From Lolliginicoccus lacisalsi (lineage in GTDB: Bacteria; Actinomycetota; Actinomycetes; Mycobacteriales; Mycobacteriaceae): a stretch of 64,000 nt of DNA. The notes under the pieces were generated by a model. That model searched no databases. It was not told where the DNA came from and worked only from the letters and a program-made list of their open reading frames with translations. The position numbers were made by a program, and so were the translations under genes. The stretch spans positions 220,694 through 284,693 of the forward strand of contig NZ_JACYWE010000005.1 of assembly GCF_014841105.1 (NCBI RefSeq), given 5' to 3'. Below are positions 8,679 through 16,513 of this stretch, piece after piece; positions within the stretch are counted from its first letter, which is position 1; each line of letters starts with the position of its first letter.

Positions 8679-9408
8679 CCCACGCCACTGCCTCCGCGAC
8701 GCTCGTCATCACGGTCACGCCTCCAGGCAGCGCCGGGCGCCCCACCATTACCACCGGTATCCCCCGCTCCCGCGCCGCGACCAGCTTCGCGGCTGTCGCC
8801 GCGCCCCCGCTGTTCTTGCTGACCAGCACGTCCGCCCCAGATCGCTCGAGCGTCGCGCGCTCCTCCCCGAGCGTGAACGGGCCCCGCGCGAGAATGACCT
8901 CCCGCACAGACGCCGGGACAACAGCGGGCGCATCGATCGTCCGCGCCACCACGGTGCCGCGCGGAAGGTCCTCGAACGCCGCGAGCTCCTGCCTTCCGAC
9001 CGTCAGCAGGGCGCGCGTGGCGCCTCCCCCTCGCAGCAACCCGTCCACGATCCGCGCGGCGCCAGCAACATCCGGCGCATCGAGCCACTTATCCCCCGGC
9101 ACCGGCTCCCACTCTGGTCGCTGCAGCCGGGCGAACGGCACGCCCAGCCCGCCCGTGACGCGTGCCGCAGTGGCAGTCATCGTCGCGGCGAAGGGGTGCG
9201 TCGCATCGATCACCGCCTCGATCCGGTCCTCGCGCAGATGCGCCGCGAAGCCGCTCGCGCCGCCGAACCCGCCTGATCGCACCTCCCCGACCGGCACCAG
9301 TGGTTCCCGCACCCGGCCCGCCAGCGACGACACCACGGCATGGCGGCCGACCAGCGCGGCAGCTAGCTGCCGGGCCTCGCCCGTGCCACCGAGGATCAGG
9401 ACCCGCAT
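8662..9408 (-). CDS. cobK: Precorrin-6A reductase
   Basis: A 248-residue enzyme of aerobic cobalamin synthesis that reduces precorrin-6A to dihydro-precorrin-6 with NADPH. It begins [19 protein letters not shown], the family's nucleotide-binding start, followed by AVIDATHPFAATM and, near the end, DVLVSKNSGG with conserved Lys/Ser-Gly. Its ATG overlaps the end of cobM by 13 bp, so it is translated from the same mRNA. It is the last gene of the SDR-cobL-cobM-cobK operon. Confidence 0.93.
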   Translation of the reverse strand: MRVLILGGTGEARQLAAALVGRHAVVSSLAGRVREPLVPVGEVRSGGFGGASGFAAHLREDRIEAVIDATHPFAATMTATAARVTGGLGVPFARLQRPEWEPVPGDKWLDAPDVAGAARIVDGLLRGGGATRALLTVGRQELAAFEDLPRGTVVARTIDAPAVVPASVREVILARGPFTLGEERATLERSGADVLVSKNSGGAATAAKLVAARERGIPVVMVGRPALPGGVTVMTSVAEAVAWADHVG

Positions 9409-10157
9409 GACGGCAGCGCCCTCGCCCGCTCCTCCGAGTACAGGTAGCTATCGGGAAATCCATCCGCGGTGAGCGCGCGGCCCACCAGGATGACGGCCGT
9501 CTTGGTGATGCCCTGCTCGGCCATGCGTTCGGCGATCGTGCCCACCGTCGCGCGCAGCACCACTTCCTCGGGCCGGCTGACGAACGCCACGACGGCCGCG
9601 GGGCAGTCCGTGCCGTAATGGGGGGCGAGCGCGGCGATCACGGTGTCCATGTGCGCGGCGGCGAGATGCAGCGCCAGGGTCACCCCGGTGCTCGCGAGCC
9701 GCTCGAGCTCCTCGCCAGGAGGCATGGCAGTAGCCCGGACGGCGATGCGGGTGATCAGCAACGACTGCCCCACCCCCGGCACGGTCAGCTCCCGGCCCAG
9801 CGCGGCGGCCGCGGCGGCGAACGCAGGCACGCCCGGCACGATCTGGTAGTCGATGCCCCGCCCGGCGAGCAGCCGGATCTGCTCGGCGACGGCGCTGTAG
9901 ATCGACGGGTCGCCGGAGTGCAGGCGCGCCACGTCCTCGCCGCGCTCGGTGGCCTCGGCCATGATGTCGACGATATCGGGCAGGCGCATGCGGGCAGTGT
10001 TGATCAAGCGGGCACCCGGCGGGCAATGGGCCAGCACCTCATCGGGCACGAGCGAGCCGGCGTAGAGGCATACCGGTGCGCGCTCGAGCACGCGGACCGC
10101 CCGCAGCGTCAGCAGGTCCGCGGCGCCGGGCCCGGCGCCGACGAAGAACACGGTCAC
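9396..10157 (-). CDS. cobM: Precorrin-4 C11-methyltransferase
   Basis: A 253-residue SAM-dependent tetrapyrrole methylase that converts precorrin-4 to precorrin-5. Motifs: [18 protein letters not shown] at the N-terminus, [17 protein letters not shown] in the middle, and [20 protein letters not shown]. All are standard for CobM/CbiF. It starts at GTG 10157, overlapping the stop of the upstream cobL segment as GTGA, which implies coupled translation. Confidence 0.93.
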   Translation of the reverse strand: MTVFFVGAGPGAADLLTLRAVRVLERAPVCLYAGSLVPDEVLAHCPPGARLINTARMRLPDIVDIMAEATERGEDVARLHSGDPSIYSAVAEQIRLLAGRGIDYQIVPGVPAFAAAAAALGRELTVPGVGQSLLITRIAVRATAMPPGEELERLASTGVTLALHLAAAHMDTVIAALAPHYGTDCPAAVVAFVSRPEEVVLRATVGTIAERMAEQGITKTAVILVGRALTADGFPDSYLYSEERARALPSCGS

Positions 10158-10768
10158 GGCTTAGTCCCCTTCCATTGGGTCACGGGCATGTGGGGCCGCC
10201 AGGTGGTGAACGCCCCGAGCGGAGCCGCGCGATGCACCTGCATCCTCCGCAGCATTCCCCCGTGCGTGCCGTGCCACCGCAGAACGAGTGATTCGGATTC
10301 CGTCGTCACCGCGTTGACGACGAGCCGTCCGCCTGGGCGCAGCCGGTCCCAGCAGGCGTCGAGCAGGCCGAGCGCGGTGGCCCCACCGCCGACCATGATC
10401 GCATCCGGGATAGCAAGGGCGGCGGGCACATCCGCGAAGGCCCCGGGCGCCGCGCCCGCCGCGTGCAGCGAGGGCACGCCCAGCGATGAGGCGTTGCCGC
10501 GCAGGCGCTCCGATCGAGCGGGATCCTGCTCGAACGCCACCGCCCGGCACGAGGGATGCGCGCGCATCCACTCGATGGCGATGCTTCCGGTACCGGCCCC
10601 CACGTCCCACAGCACCTCGCCGGGCAATGGAGCGAGCGCCGCCAAGGTCACCGCGCGCACCTCCTGCTTGGTCAGCTGGCTATCGCCGTACGCCTCGTCC
10701 GGCAGCCCGGGCACGAGTGCCCGCTGGATACCGGGGCCCGTGTCGCATTCGATCGCGACGACATTCAA
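10154..10768 (-). CDS. cobL: CobL C-terminal (CbiT-like) half, downstream of an in-frame TAG
   Basis: This 204-residue frame is the CbiT half of precorrin-6Y C5,15-methyltransferase (decarboxylating). It contains [20 protein letters not shown], a SAM site [18 protein letters not shown], and [14 protein letters not shown]. In intact CobL the linker runs straight into NVVAIEC, as here, but a TAG at 10778-10780 separates the halves in the same frame. A TTG at 10768 could restart translation, with AGGGTG (10779-10774) as ribosome site overlapping the stop. So it may be an independently translated subunit or the distal part of a nonsense-mutated gene. Confidence 0.8.
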   Translation of the reverse strand: MNVVAIECDTGPGIQRALVPGLPDEAYGDSQLTKQEVRAVTLAALAPLPGEVLWDVGAGTGSIAIEWMRAHPSCRAVAFEQDPARSERLRGNASSLGVPSLHAAGAAPGAFADVPAALAIPDAIMVGGGATALGLLDACWDRLRPGGRLVVNAVTTESESLVLRWHGTHGGMLRRMQVHRAAPLGAFTTWRPHMPVTQWKGTKP

Positions 10769-10777
10769 CGGATCACC

Positions 10778-11389
10778 CTAGGGCAGTTCCCAGCCCGACG
10801 CGAGACCGGAGACCCGGTTCTCCCGTGGCCCGCCCAGCTGCTCGAGCACTGTTAGTCGGCTGCCTCCCCAACCGTGCGCATCCAGCAGGCCCGCGACCTG
10901 CCGGGGCGTGGCCGCATCCTCGCTGAGCACGAGGATGCGGCCACGCGGCGCCATCTCCCGCAGGATCGCCGCGATGGGCCGGTTGACGACCGACACCACG
11001 GACGTGTCCTGGATCGCCCATCCCAGCCGCGCGCACGCCAGCGACACGCTCGACACGTGCGGCAGCACCCGCAGGCGCTCGACGCCCGCGATGCGGGCAA
11101 GGGTCGCCCCGATCCCGTGCAGCATGGGATCGCCGCTCGCGAGGACGCACATCCTGCCCGATCCGTGCTCCTCGATCAGCCCGGGCAACGCGGGCAGGAG
11201 GGGCGACGGCCAGGCCATGAGCTGACCCGCCACCTCGTCCGGCAGCAGCGCGAGCTGGCGGGCCGAGCCATGGATGGTGCGGGCCGCCCGGATCGCCTCC
11301 CGGGCCGGATCCCCGATCCCCGCCCAACCGTCGGCACCGATCCCCACCACCACGATGCGCGGCCCGCCGCTCGCCTCGCCAGGGGTCAC
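10778..11389 (-). CDS. cobL: CobL N-terminal (CbiE-like) half, ended by in-frame TAG
   Basis: A 203-residue CbiE-type methylase domain: IVVVGIGADGWAGIG, VLASGDPMLHGIGATLAR, LPHVSSVSLACARLGWAIQD, then GRILVLSEDAATPRQVAGLL. CobL normally continues for about 200 more residues into CbiT, but here the frame stops at TAG 10778-10780 after GLASGWELP and reopens in the same frame three codons later. GTG 11389 is the start because it overlaps the upstream stop as GTGA and has GGAGG at 11402-11398. Whether this is a natural split, a nonsense mutation, or readthrough is open. Confidence 0.8.
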   Translation of the reverse strand: MTPGEASGGPRIVVVGIGADGWAGIGDPAREAIRAARTIHGSARQLALLPDEVAGQLMAWPSPLLPALPGLIEEHGSGRMCVLASGDPMLHGIGATLARIAGVERLRVLPHVSSVSLACARLGWAIQDTSVVSVVNRPIAAILREMAPRGRILVLSEDAATPRQVAGLLDAHGWGGSRLTVLEQLGGPRENRVSGLASGWELP

Positions 11390-12177
11390 CGGGGCATCCT
11401 CCGCCACACCCACTGCGGCAGCAAGCGCAACGCCATGAACAGCAGCTTCAGCTGCAACGGCACCCACACGACGCGGCGGCGCCGGGCCCCCGCCGCGACC
11501 ACCGCGTCCGCGACCTGGCCGGGCGTGCTGGAGAACGGAGCGGGATCCATGCCCTCGGTCATGCGGCCGATGACGAACCCAGGCCGCACGATCAGCAAGT
11601 GCACGCCCGTGCCATGCAGGGCATCCGCGAGACCGCTGGCGAAGCCATCCAGACCGGCCTTCGCGGAGCCATACACGTAGTTCGCGCGCCGCACCCGGGC
11701 GCCGGCCACCGAGGAGAACACCACGAGCTGCCCGCGGCCCTGCTGCCTCATCCGGCGCGCCAGGCTCGTCAGCACGCTCGCCTGCGCCACGTAGTCGGTG
11801 TGGATGATCTGCACGGCGTGCGCCGCATCGTCCTCCGCGCGCTGCTGGTCGCCCAGGATGCCGAAGCACAGCACCACCACGCCGGGCAGGCCCACGCGCG
11901 CCTCGAGATCGTCGAGGAACGATTCATGGGAAGCCGTATCGTCCGCGTCGAACTCGACCGGCACCACGTCCGTCGCGCCCGCGTTCCGCACGACCTGCTG
12001 CTCGCTCGCCAGATCCTCGCTGCGGCGGGCGGCAAGCACCACGACACGACCGGGCGCGAGGCGCTGCGCCACCTCCAGGCCGATCTCGCTGCGACCGCCC
12101 AGGATCACCACCGGGCCGGGGTCGAAGCGGTCGGCAAGGCTCGCGCGGGAAGGGGACGGGACTTTTGCATCGCTCAC
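11386..12177 (-). CDS. SDR oxidoreductase resembling DprE2 (decaprenylphosphoryl-2-keto-ribose reductase)
   Basis: A 263-residue SDR very like DprE2. It has [40 protein letters not shown] with the SxxYxxxK triad, then [34 protein letters not shown], and the C-terminal WRRMPR matching the FRKLP-type end of DprE2. DprE2 makes decaprenylphosphoryl-arabinose for the arabinogalactan wall. This copy lies not beside dprE1 but at the head of the cobalamin genes, so it may be a paralogue with another substrate. GTG 12177 is the likely start; the gap to the divergent PPOX gene is only 31 bp. Confidence 0.8.
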   Translation of the reverse strand: MSDAKVPSPSRASLADRFDPGPVVILGGRSEIGLEVAQRLAPGRVVVLAARRSEDLASEQQVVRNAGATDVVPVEFDADDTASHESFLDDLEARVGLPGVVVLCFGILGDQQRAEDDAAHAVQIIHTDYVAQASVLTSLARRMRQQGRGQLVVFSSVAGARVRRANYVYGSAKAGLDGFASGLADALHGTGVHLLIVRPGFVIGRMTEGMDPAPFSSTPGQVADAVVAAGARRRRVVWVPLQLKLLFMALRLLPQWVWRRMPR

Positions 12178-12195
12178 GCCCCTAGTGTGCTCGAC

Positions 12196-12201
12196 TACGG
12201 T
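12196..12201 (+). promoter_or_regulatory. -10 hexamer of a probable leaderless promoter (PPOX gene)
   Basis: TACGGT fits the actinobacterial TAnnnT -10 pattern and ends 7 nt before ATG 12209. No ribosome site is visible, so the mRNA probably starts at the ATG. Confidence 0.45.
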
Positions 12202-12208
12202 GAACGCC

Positions 12209-12613
12209 ATGGCATACACCCCCGAAGACTTGACCGACGATGCCGCGACCTTCCTCGCCGAGCGGCACCTCGGATCATTGACGACCCTGCGCGCCAACGG
12301 CCTGCCACACGTTGTCGCGGTCGGCTTCACCTGGGATCCAGAGGCGCGCAAGGCACGGGTGATCACCAGCGAGGGCAGCCAGAAGGTGGTCAACGTCGAC
12401 CGGGCCGGGCACGCCACGGTATTCCAGGTCGACCGGGCGCGCTGGCTCGCCCTCGAGGGCTCCGCCACCGTGCGCCGCGAGCCCGAGGCCGTGCGCGACG
12501 CCGAGGAGCGCTACGCCGGACGCTACCGGGTGCCGCGCGAGAACCCGCGCCGCGTCGTCATCGAGATCGCGGTGACCCGCATCCTCGGCTCGCGGTCGCT
12601 GCTCGGGCAGTAG
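12209..12613 (+). CDS. PPOX-class F420-dependent oxidoreductase
   Basis: A 134-residue split-barrel flavin/F420-binding protein of the Rv1155 type. The N-terminus reads [21 protein letters not shown], followed by [36 protein letters not shown] and a C-terminal [15 protein letters not shown]. Members reduce varied substrates with F420H2; the substrate here is unknown. It is divergent from the DprE2-like gene. Confidence 0.85.
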   Translation: MAYTPEDLTDDAATFLAERHLGSLTTLRANGLPHVVAVGFTWDPEARKARVITSEGSQKVVNVDRAGHATVFQVDRARWLALEGSATVRREPEAVRDAEERYAGRYRVPRENPRRVVIEIAVTRILGSRSLLGQ

Positions 12614-12655
12614 CGCGGCTGGCCGACGGCGGGTGGGCGCGGCGCCCCCCACGCG

Positions 12656-12700
12656 CCAGTGGAAAGTTTTCCCGCTCAGAGGGGGAGAAGCTTCCACTGG
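12656..12700. repeat. Hairpin element family B, copy 2
   Basis: An 18-bp stem (12656-12673 with 12683-12700) with three mismatches and a 9-nt loop, opening with CCAGTGGAA and closing with TTCCACTGG. It lies 42 bp beyond the PPOX stop, as expected of a terminator-like element. Same family as 6356-6396 and 27472-27512. Confidence 0.75.
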
Positions 12701-12787
12701 CGGAGCAGGCCAAGGGACACCCGGCCATTCCGGAGCAGGCCATCCCGGGCCAGGCCGACGGAGCTTTCCGACACCCGGCAACCACCA

Positions 12788-12803
12788 TCGAACATCCGTT
12801 CGA
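12788..12803. promoter_or_regulatory. LexA (SOS) box, perfect match
   Basis: TCGAACATCCGTTCGA matches the actinobacterial LexA consensus TCGAAC-N4-GTTCGA at all fixed positions, and the symmetry extends to 11 bp per arm (12783-12808). It lies just upstream of a TACGGT -10 hexamer at 12812-12817, so LexA bound here would block RNA polymerase. No known SOS gene follows directly; the first frame is the mini-ORF at 12824, and the MFS/ArsR pair lies further down. Confidence 0.8.
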
Positions 12804-12811
12804 TGGTGTGC

Positions 12812-12817
12812 TACGGT
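12812..12817 (+). promoter_or_regulatory. -10 hexamer under the LexA box
   Basis: TACGGT (TAnnnT type) lies 8 bp past the LexA box. Transcription would be expected to begin near 12824, exactly at a GTG codon. Confidence 0.5.
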
Positions 12818-12823
12818 TGCCGC

Positions 12824-12916
12824 GTGGCCGGGCGAGGGAAGCGCCCGGCCACCCCACGCCCCCGGCGCCCGCGACTCTTAACCATTGAGTGCGCATGTGC
12901 GCACATATACGATTGA
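12824..12916 (+). CDS. Putative SOS-controlled leaderless mini-ORF (30 aa)
   Basis: GTG 12824 opens a 30-codon frame ending in TGA at 12914-12916, four bases before the MFS start. The peptide is strongly basic in its first half (GRGKRPATPRPRRPRLL) and has two cysteines near the end (IECACAH). An alternative in-frame ATG at 12803 overlaps the LexA box. Support comes only from the perfect LexA box and the well-placed -10. It could instead be a leader of the downstream transcript or non-coding RNA. No family is recognised. Confidence 0.35.
   Translation: MAGRGKRPATPRPRRPRLLTIECACAHIYD
12886..12913. promoter_or_regulatory. ArsR-type operator overlapping the -10 of the MFS gene
   Basis: An imperfect 10-2-10 inverted repeat at 12886-12907 (TGAGTGCGCA-TG-TGCGCACATA, 8 of 10 pairs) overlaps the -10 hexamer TACGAT at 12908-12913. 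The hexamer lies 7 nt before ATG 12920, so a leaderless transcript is expected. The spacing of an operator against the -10, with an ArsR gene downstream, fits metal-relieved autorepression. Confidence 0.55.
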
Positions 12917-12919
12917 GGG

Positions 12920-14203
12920 ATGGCGCGTACTTCCCGCCCCAGCCTCCGGCACGGCGCCCTGGGCAATCCGCTGTTTCGCAAGCTGCTCACCGCCCAGGTG
13001 CTCGCGCTGCTCGGCACCGGGCTGCTCACCATCGCCCTGAGCCTGCTGGCCGTGGACATCGCGGGCAGCAGCGCGGGCGCGGTCCTCGGCACCGCGTTCA
13101 CCATCAAGATGGTCGCCTACGTCGGCATCGCGCCCGTGATCTCGGCACTGGCGCACCACGTCCCGCGAAAAGTGCTGCTGGTCAGTGCCGATGCGATCCG
13201 CGCCTCCGTGGCGCTCGCCCTGCCCCTCGTCGATGCGGTCTGGCAGATCTACCTGCTCATCCTGGTCCTGCAAGCAGCCTCGGCCACGTTCACGCCTGCC
13301 TTCCAAGCGATGCTTCCGGCCGTGCTGGTCGACGAGGACGAATACACCCAGGGCTTGTCCTGCTCGCGCGTCGCCTACGATCTCGAATCGCTCGCCAGTC
13401 CCGTGATCGCGATCGCCCTGCTCGCCGTCTACTCCTACGAATCACTGTTCCTGGGCACGGCTGTGGGGTTCCTGCTGTCCGGGATCATCGTGCTGTGGAG
13501 CGCGCTCCCGACCATGCCGATCGCGCCCTCGCCCGCTCCGATTGCCGCACGGCTCGTGCACGGCTCCCGGATCATGCTGCGAGGCAGGGAGCTGCGGGCA
13601 CTGCTGGCCCTCGACATGGTCGTCGCCGCCGCCACGGCGGTCGTGCTGGTCACCACCGTCATCCATGTGCAGGCCCTGACCCGTGGTACGGGTACTGGGG
13701 TGGCGCTCGCGCTGGCCTGTTTCGGCACGGCGTCGGTGCTGGCCGCCGTCCTCGTTCCGGGCGTTCTCCGCCGCCGCACCGACAGGTCCGTGATGCTCGG
13801 CGGCGGGCTGCTCAGCGTGATCGGCCTGGCCACCACAACTGTTCTCGTCGCGCCCAGCACCAGCGTGGCCGCCGCGACCGCGCCGGGCATCGCCTGGCTA
13901 CCGCTGGTGCTCGCGTGGGCAATGATGGGCGCGGGCACGTCGATGGTCCTCACTCCGGCGGCCCGGTTGCTGCGACGGGGCTCATCGCCGGCTAGCCGGC
14001 CCGCTGTCTTCGCGGCCCAGTTCTCGCTCAGCCACGCATGCTTCCTGATCACCTATCCGCTCGCCGGCTGGCTCGGCCTAGCGGCGGGACAGGTCGCTGC
14101 TACCCTCGTGCTCACGCTTCTTGCTGCCGCCGCGGCGGTGGCTGCCGCGGCGGCGTGGCCACCGAGCGACCATGCTCCCCGGGATGAATCGAGAGGTGGA
14201 TAG
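12920..14203 (+). CDS. MFS transporter of the metal-efflux (NreB-like) type
   Basis: A 427-residue, 12-TM major facilitator protein. It carries the segment TFTPAFQAMLPAVLVDEDEYTQ followed by GLSCSRVAYDLESLASP, seen in MFS exporters linked to ArsR/SmtB metal sensors. The partner gene begins within or just after its 3' end, so the pair is an operon. With an ArsR protein carrying a C-terminal His/Asp/His segment, nickel or cobalt export is the best guess; the closeness of cobalamin genes makes cobalt attractive. Substrate not proven. Confidence 0.8.
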   Translation: MARTSRPSLRHGALGNPLFRKLLTAQVLALLGTGLLTIALSLLAVDIAGSSAGAVLGTAFTIKMVAYVGIAPVISALAHHVPRKVLLVSADAIRASVALALPLVDAVWQIYLLILVLQAASATFTPAFQAMLPAVLVDEDEYTQGLSCSRVAYDLESLASPVIAIALLAVYSYESLFLGTAVGFLLSGIIVLWSALPTMPIAPSPAPIAARLVHGSRIMLRGRELRALLALDMVVAAATAVVLVTTVIHVQALTRGTGTGVALALACFGTASVLAAVLVPGVLRRRTDRSVMLGGGLLSVIGLATTTVLVAPSTSVAAATAPGIAWLPLVLAWAMMGAGTSMVLTPAARLLRRGSSPASRPAVFAAQFSLSHACFLITYPLAGWLGLAAGQVAATLVLTLLAAAAAVAAAAAWPPSDHAPRDESRGG

Positions 14204-14207
14204 TCCT

Positions 14208-14582
14208 GTGACTGCGTCCAATCCCTTGCGCCAGCCCGCCCCGGCCTACCCCAGCCTCGTCCATGACGCGCCCCCGGACCAGGCTCACCTCGATGCCGCG
14301 AGCGACGCATTCCGGATGCTGTCGGACCCCACTCGCTTGCATGTGCTCTGGTTGCTCGCTCGCGGCGAGGCGGATGTCAGCACCCTGACCGAGGCCACGG
14401 GCGCCTCCCGCACCTCGATCAGCCAGCACCTCGCGAAGCTCCGGCTCGCCGAGATGGTCGATACCCGGCGCGACGGTCGGCGCATTGTCTATCGCATCCG
14501 CGACGGCCATCTCGCCAGGCTGGTCCGTGAGGGGTTCAACCATGCGGATCACCGATTGACCGGCGAGCCCCCGCACTCATGA
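14208..14582 (+). CDS. ArsR/SmtB-family metal-sensing repressor
   Basis: A 124-residue winged-helix repressor: FRMLSDPTRLHVLWLLARGE, then the recognition helix ASRTSISQHLAKLRLAEMV and the wing DTRRDGRRIVYRI. The C-terminal helix carries FNHADHRLTG, His/Asp/His ligands placed as in the NmtR/KmtR nickel-cobalt sensors; the cysteine-based ArsR/CadC motif is absent. I prefer GTG 14208, 4 nt past the MFS stop, with AGAGGTGG about 10 nt before; ATG 14184 would overlap the MFS gene by 20 bp. It probably binds the operator at 12886-12907. Confidence 0.85.
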   Translation: MTASNPLRQPAPAYPSLVHDAPPDQAHLDAASDAFRMLSDPTRLHVLWLLARGEADVSTLTEATGASRTSISQHLAKLRLAEMVDTRRDGRRIVYRIRDGHLARLVREGFNHADHRLTGEPPHS

Positions 14583-14596
14583 TCGGCCGCTAGGGA

Positions 14597-15304
14597 TCAC
14601 TGCCCGCGCACGAGCGCGGACAGGTCCGCGGGGGTCGATGGCTCGTAGGGCTCCCCGTTGATCTCGATGTGGGGCAGCTCCACCCCGGCGCTGGACCAGC
14701 GGGCAGTGGCGGCCTCGAGCTCCGCGGCATAGCGGTTCTCGACGATGCATGCCGTCACGCTGTGCGATGCACCCGTGGCCTGCGCGATGCGCACGAGCTG
14801 CTGGTCGGCGACCATCGCCGCGCCGCCGCCGACGGTGCCGAGATCGAACATGGCGGACCGGAATGCCATCCAGTCCTCGATCGTGTCATCGGCGACGCAC
14901 AGCGAGGCGTTCGCTAGGCGCAGGGCGGCCGCATCATCATCGGCGGCAACGGGGACGTGCTCCACGGCGGCGTCGAAGGTGGTCACGAGGGAGCGCAGCA
15001 CCACGCGGTACTGCTCAGCGAAGGCCGCGCACGCTTCGCACGTGTAGTCCTCGACGATGGTGATCACCACGCGCCGTTCCTGCCGGGGGTCGCCGTGGTC
15101 GATGCGCACGACGCGACCCTCCCCGTCGCTCTCCGCGGCCGTGGTGGAGGCCGTGGTGCTCGCGTCGCCGGCGCTGCCGGTCTGCTCGTCTCCCCGGGTG
15201 AAGATGATCACGACAACAAGCACGGCCAGCACGATGACCAGCAAGGCGCCGATCCGCCGGACCCGCGGGTACGACGAGCCCCGTTTCTCCACCACCCTCA
15301 CCAC
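14597..15304 (-). CDS. Membrane-anchored DsbA-like thioredoxin-fold protein
   Basis: About 235 residues with one N-terminal TM helix (IGALLVIVLAVLVVVIIF), a Thr/Ala/Ser linker, and a DsbA/DSBA-like thioredoxin domain. VVITIVEDYTCEACAAFAEQ carries the CxxC active site (C-E-A-C). The region around ELPHIEINGEPYE supplies the cis-proline-type loop near the C-terminus. The role is likely disulfide formation or shuffling in exported proteins. Several in-frame GTG codons (15304, 15301, 15295, 15292) crowd the start after GGAAGG, so the exact start is uncertain. Confidence 0.8.
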   Translation of the reverse strand: MVRVVEKRGSSYPRVRRIGALLVIVLAVLVVVIIFTRGDEQTGSAGDASTTASTTAAESDGEGRVVRIDHGDPRQERRVVITIVEDYTCEACAAFAEQYRVVLRSLVTTFDAAVEHVPVAADDDAAALRLANASLCVADDTIEDWMAFRSAMFDLGTVGGGAAMVADQQLVRIAQATGASHSVTACIVENRYAAELEAATARWSSAGVELPHIEINGEPYEPSTPADLSALVRGQ

Positions 15305-15328
15305 CTTCCGTTCATCAGCGCTTTTCGA

Positions 15329-16456
15329 TCACCCGGGAAGCACGGTCAAGCGGTGCGGCTGGCGGTTGACCGGCTCGCATCCGTCCGCGGTCAGGATGAC
15401 GATGTCCTCGATGCGAGCGCCCCACTCGCCTGGGAGATAGATGCCGGGCTCGATGCTGAACGCCATGCCCTCGCGTAGCACCTGCTCACCACCGGTCATG
15501 ATGTAGGGCTCCTCGTGGACGGAGAGCCCGATGCCATGGCCGGTGCGATGCACGAAGTACTCGCTGAGGCCGTGGGCGGCGAGGTGGTCGCGGGCGGCCG
15601 CATCGACCTGCCCGGACGTGGCGCCGGGACGGGCCGTGGCCACCGCGCGGGCCTGTGCTTCCTCGAGGATGGCGATGCGCTCGGCCGCCGCGGGATCGGG
15701 CTCGCCGATGCTGTAGGTGCGCGTGCAGTCGGAGAAGTAGCCAGCGGGCACCGGGCCACCGATGTCGATGACGACGATGTCGCCGCGCGCGATGACCCGC
15801 TCAGACACTTCGTGGTGCGGGTCCGCGCCGTGCGGGCCGGAGCCGACGATGACGAACGCCGCCCCGGTGTGCCCCTCCTCGATGATCGCGGCGGTGATGC
15901 TCGCGGCGACCTCGGACTCGGTGCGGCCCGCGCGCAGGAACTCGCCCATGCGGGCATGGACGCGGTCGATGGCGGCGCCAGCTTGCCGCAATGCTGCCTT
16001 CTCCGCCTCGTCCTTGATCATGCGTAGCTCGCGCAGCACGTCGGTGGCGAGCGCCAGCGGCTGGCCGAGCCGCGCCTGCAGCGGGAGGACATGGAGGGCT
16101 GGCGCGGCATCAGCGATGGCGGCGCGCGCGTCCGGTCCGATCGCCTCGACGATCATGCCGTGCGGGTCCTCGCCATCGATCCACGGGAGGATGGCGACGT
16201 CGAGATCGTCGAGGGCGGTGCCGCGCAGGGCCGCGACCTCGAGCCGGGGAACGATCATCCGCGGCTGTCCCGTCGCGGGGACCACGAGGCAGGTGAGGCG
16301 CTCGAACGACGACATCGTTGATCCGGTGAGGTATTGCAGGTCGGGACCGGGGGTGATCAGGAGGGCGTCGATGCCTTGCCCGCTCAGCAGTCGAGCGGCG
16401 GATTCGAGCCGCGCGGCGTAGGTGGCGGACGGGGCACCGGTATCGGGATCAGCCAT
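15329..16456 (-). CDS. M24-family aminopeptidase P / Xaa-Pro dipeptidase
   Basis: A 375-residue metallopeptidase with an N-terminal creatinase-like domain (residues 1-140) and a pita-bread catalytic domain. Metal ligands are visible: Asp in VVIDIGG, Asp in YFSDCTRTY, His in HRTGHGIG, Glu in FSIEPGIYLPG and Glu in GARIEDIV. It probably removes N-terminal residues before proline or cleaves Xaa-Pro dipeptides in the cytoplasm. ATG 16456 follows a G-rich ribosome site. It is divergent from the exonuclease gene, with a 57-bp gap. Confidence 0.9.
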   Translation of the reverse strand: MADPDTGAPSATYAARLESAARLLSGQGIDALLITPGPDLQYLTGSTMSSFERLTCLVVPATGQPRMIVPRLEVAALRGTALDDLDVAILPWIDGEDPHGMIVEAIGPDARAAIADAAPALHVLPLQARLGQPLALATDVLRELRMIKDEAEKAALRQAGAAIDRVHARMGEFLRAGRTESEVAASITAAIIEEGHTGAAFVIVGSGPHGADPHHEVSERVIARGDIVVIDIGGPVPAGYFSDCTRTYSIGEPDPAAAERIAILEEAQARAVATARPGATSGQVDAAARDHLAAHGLSEYFVHRTGHGIGLSVHEEPYIMTGGEQVLREGMAFSIEPGIYLPGEWGARIEDIVILTADGCEPVNRQPHRLTVLPG

Positions 16457-16513
16457 GCCCCCCAGCCTATCCCGGCGCGAGCAGCCCGCCACGGCCTGGC
16501 ATGATACGGAACC

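Noticed and set aside
12178..12208. Cobalamin riboswitch before the cob operon
   Set aside because: The gap to the divergent gene is only 31 bp, too short for a riboswitch, and the other cob junctions overlap.
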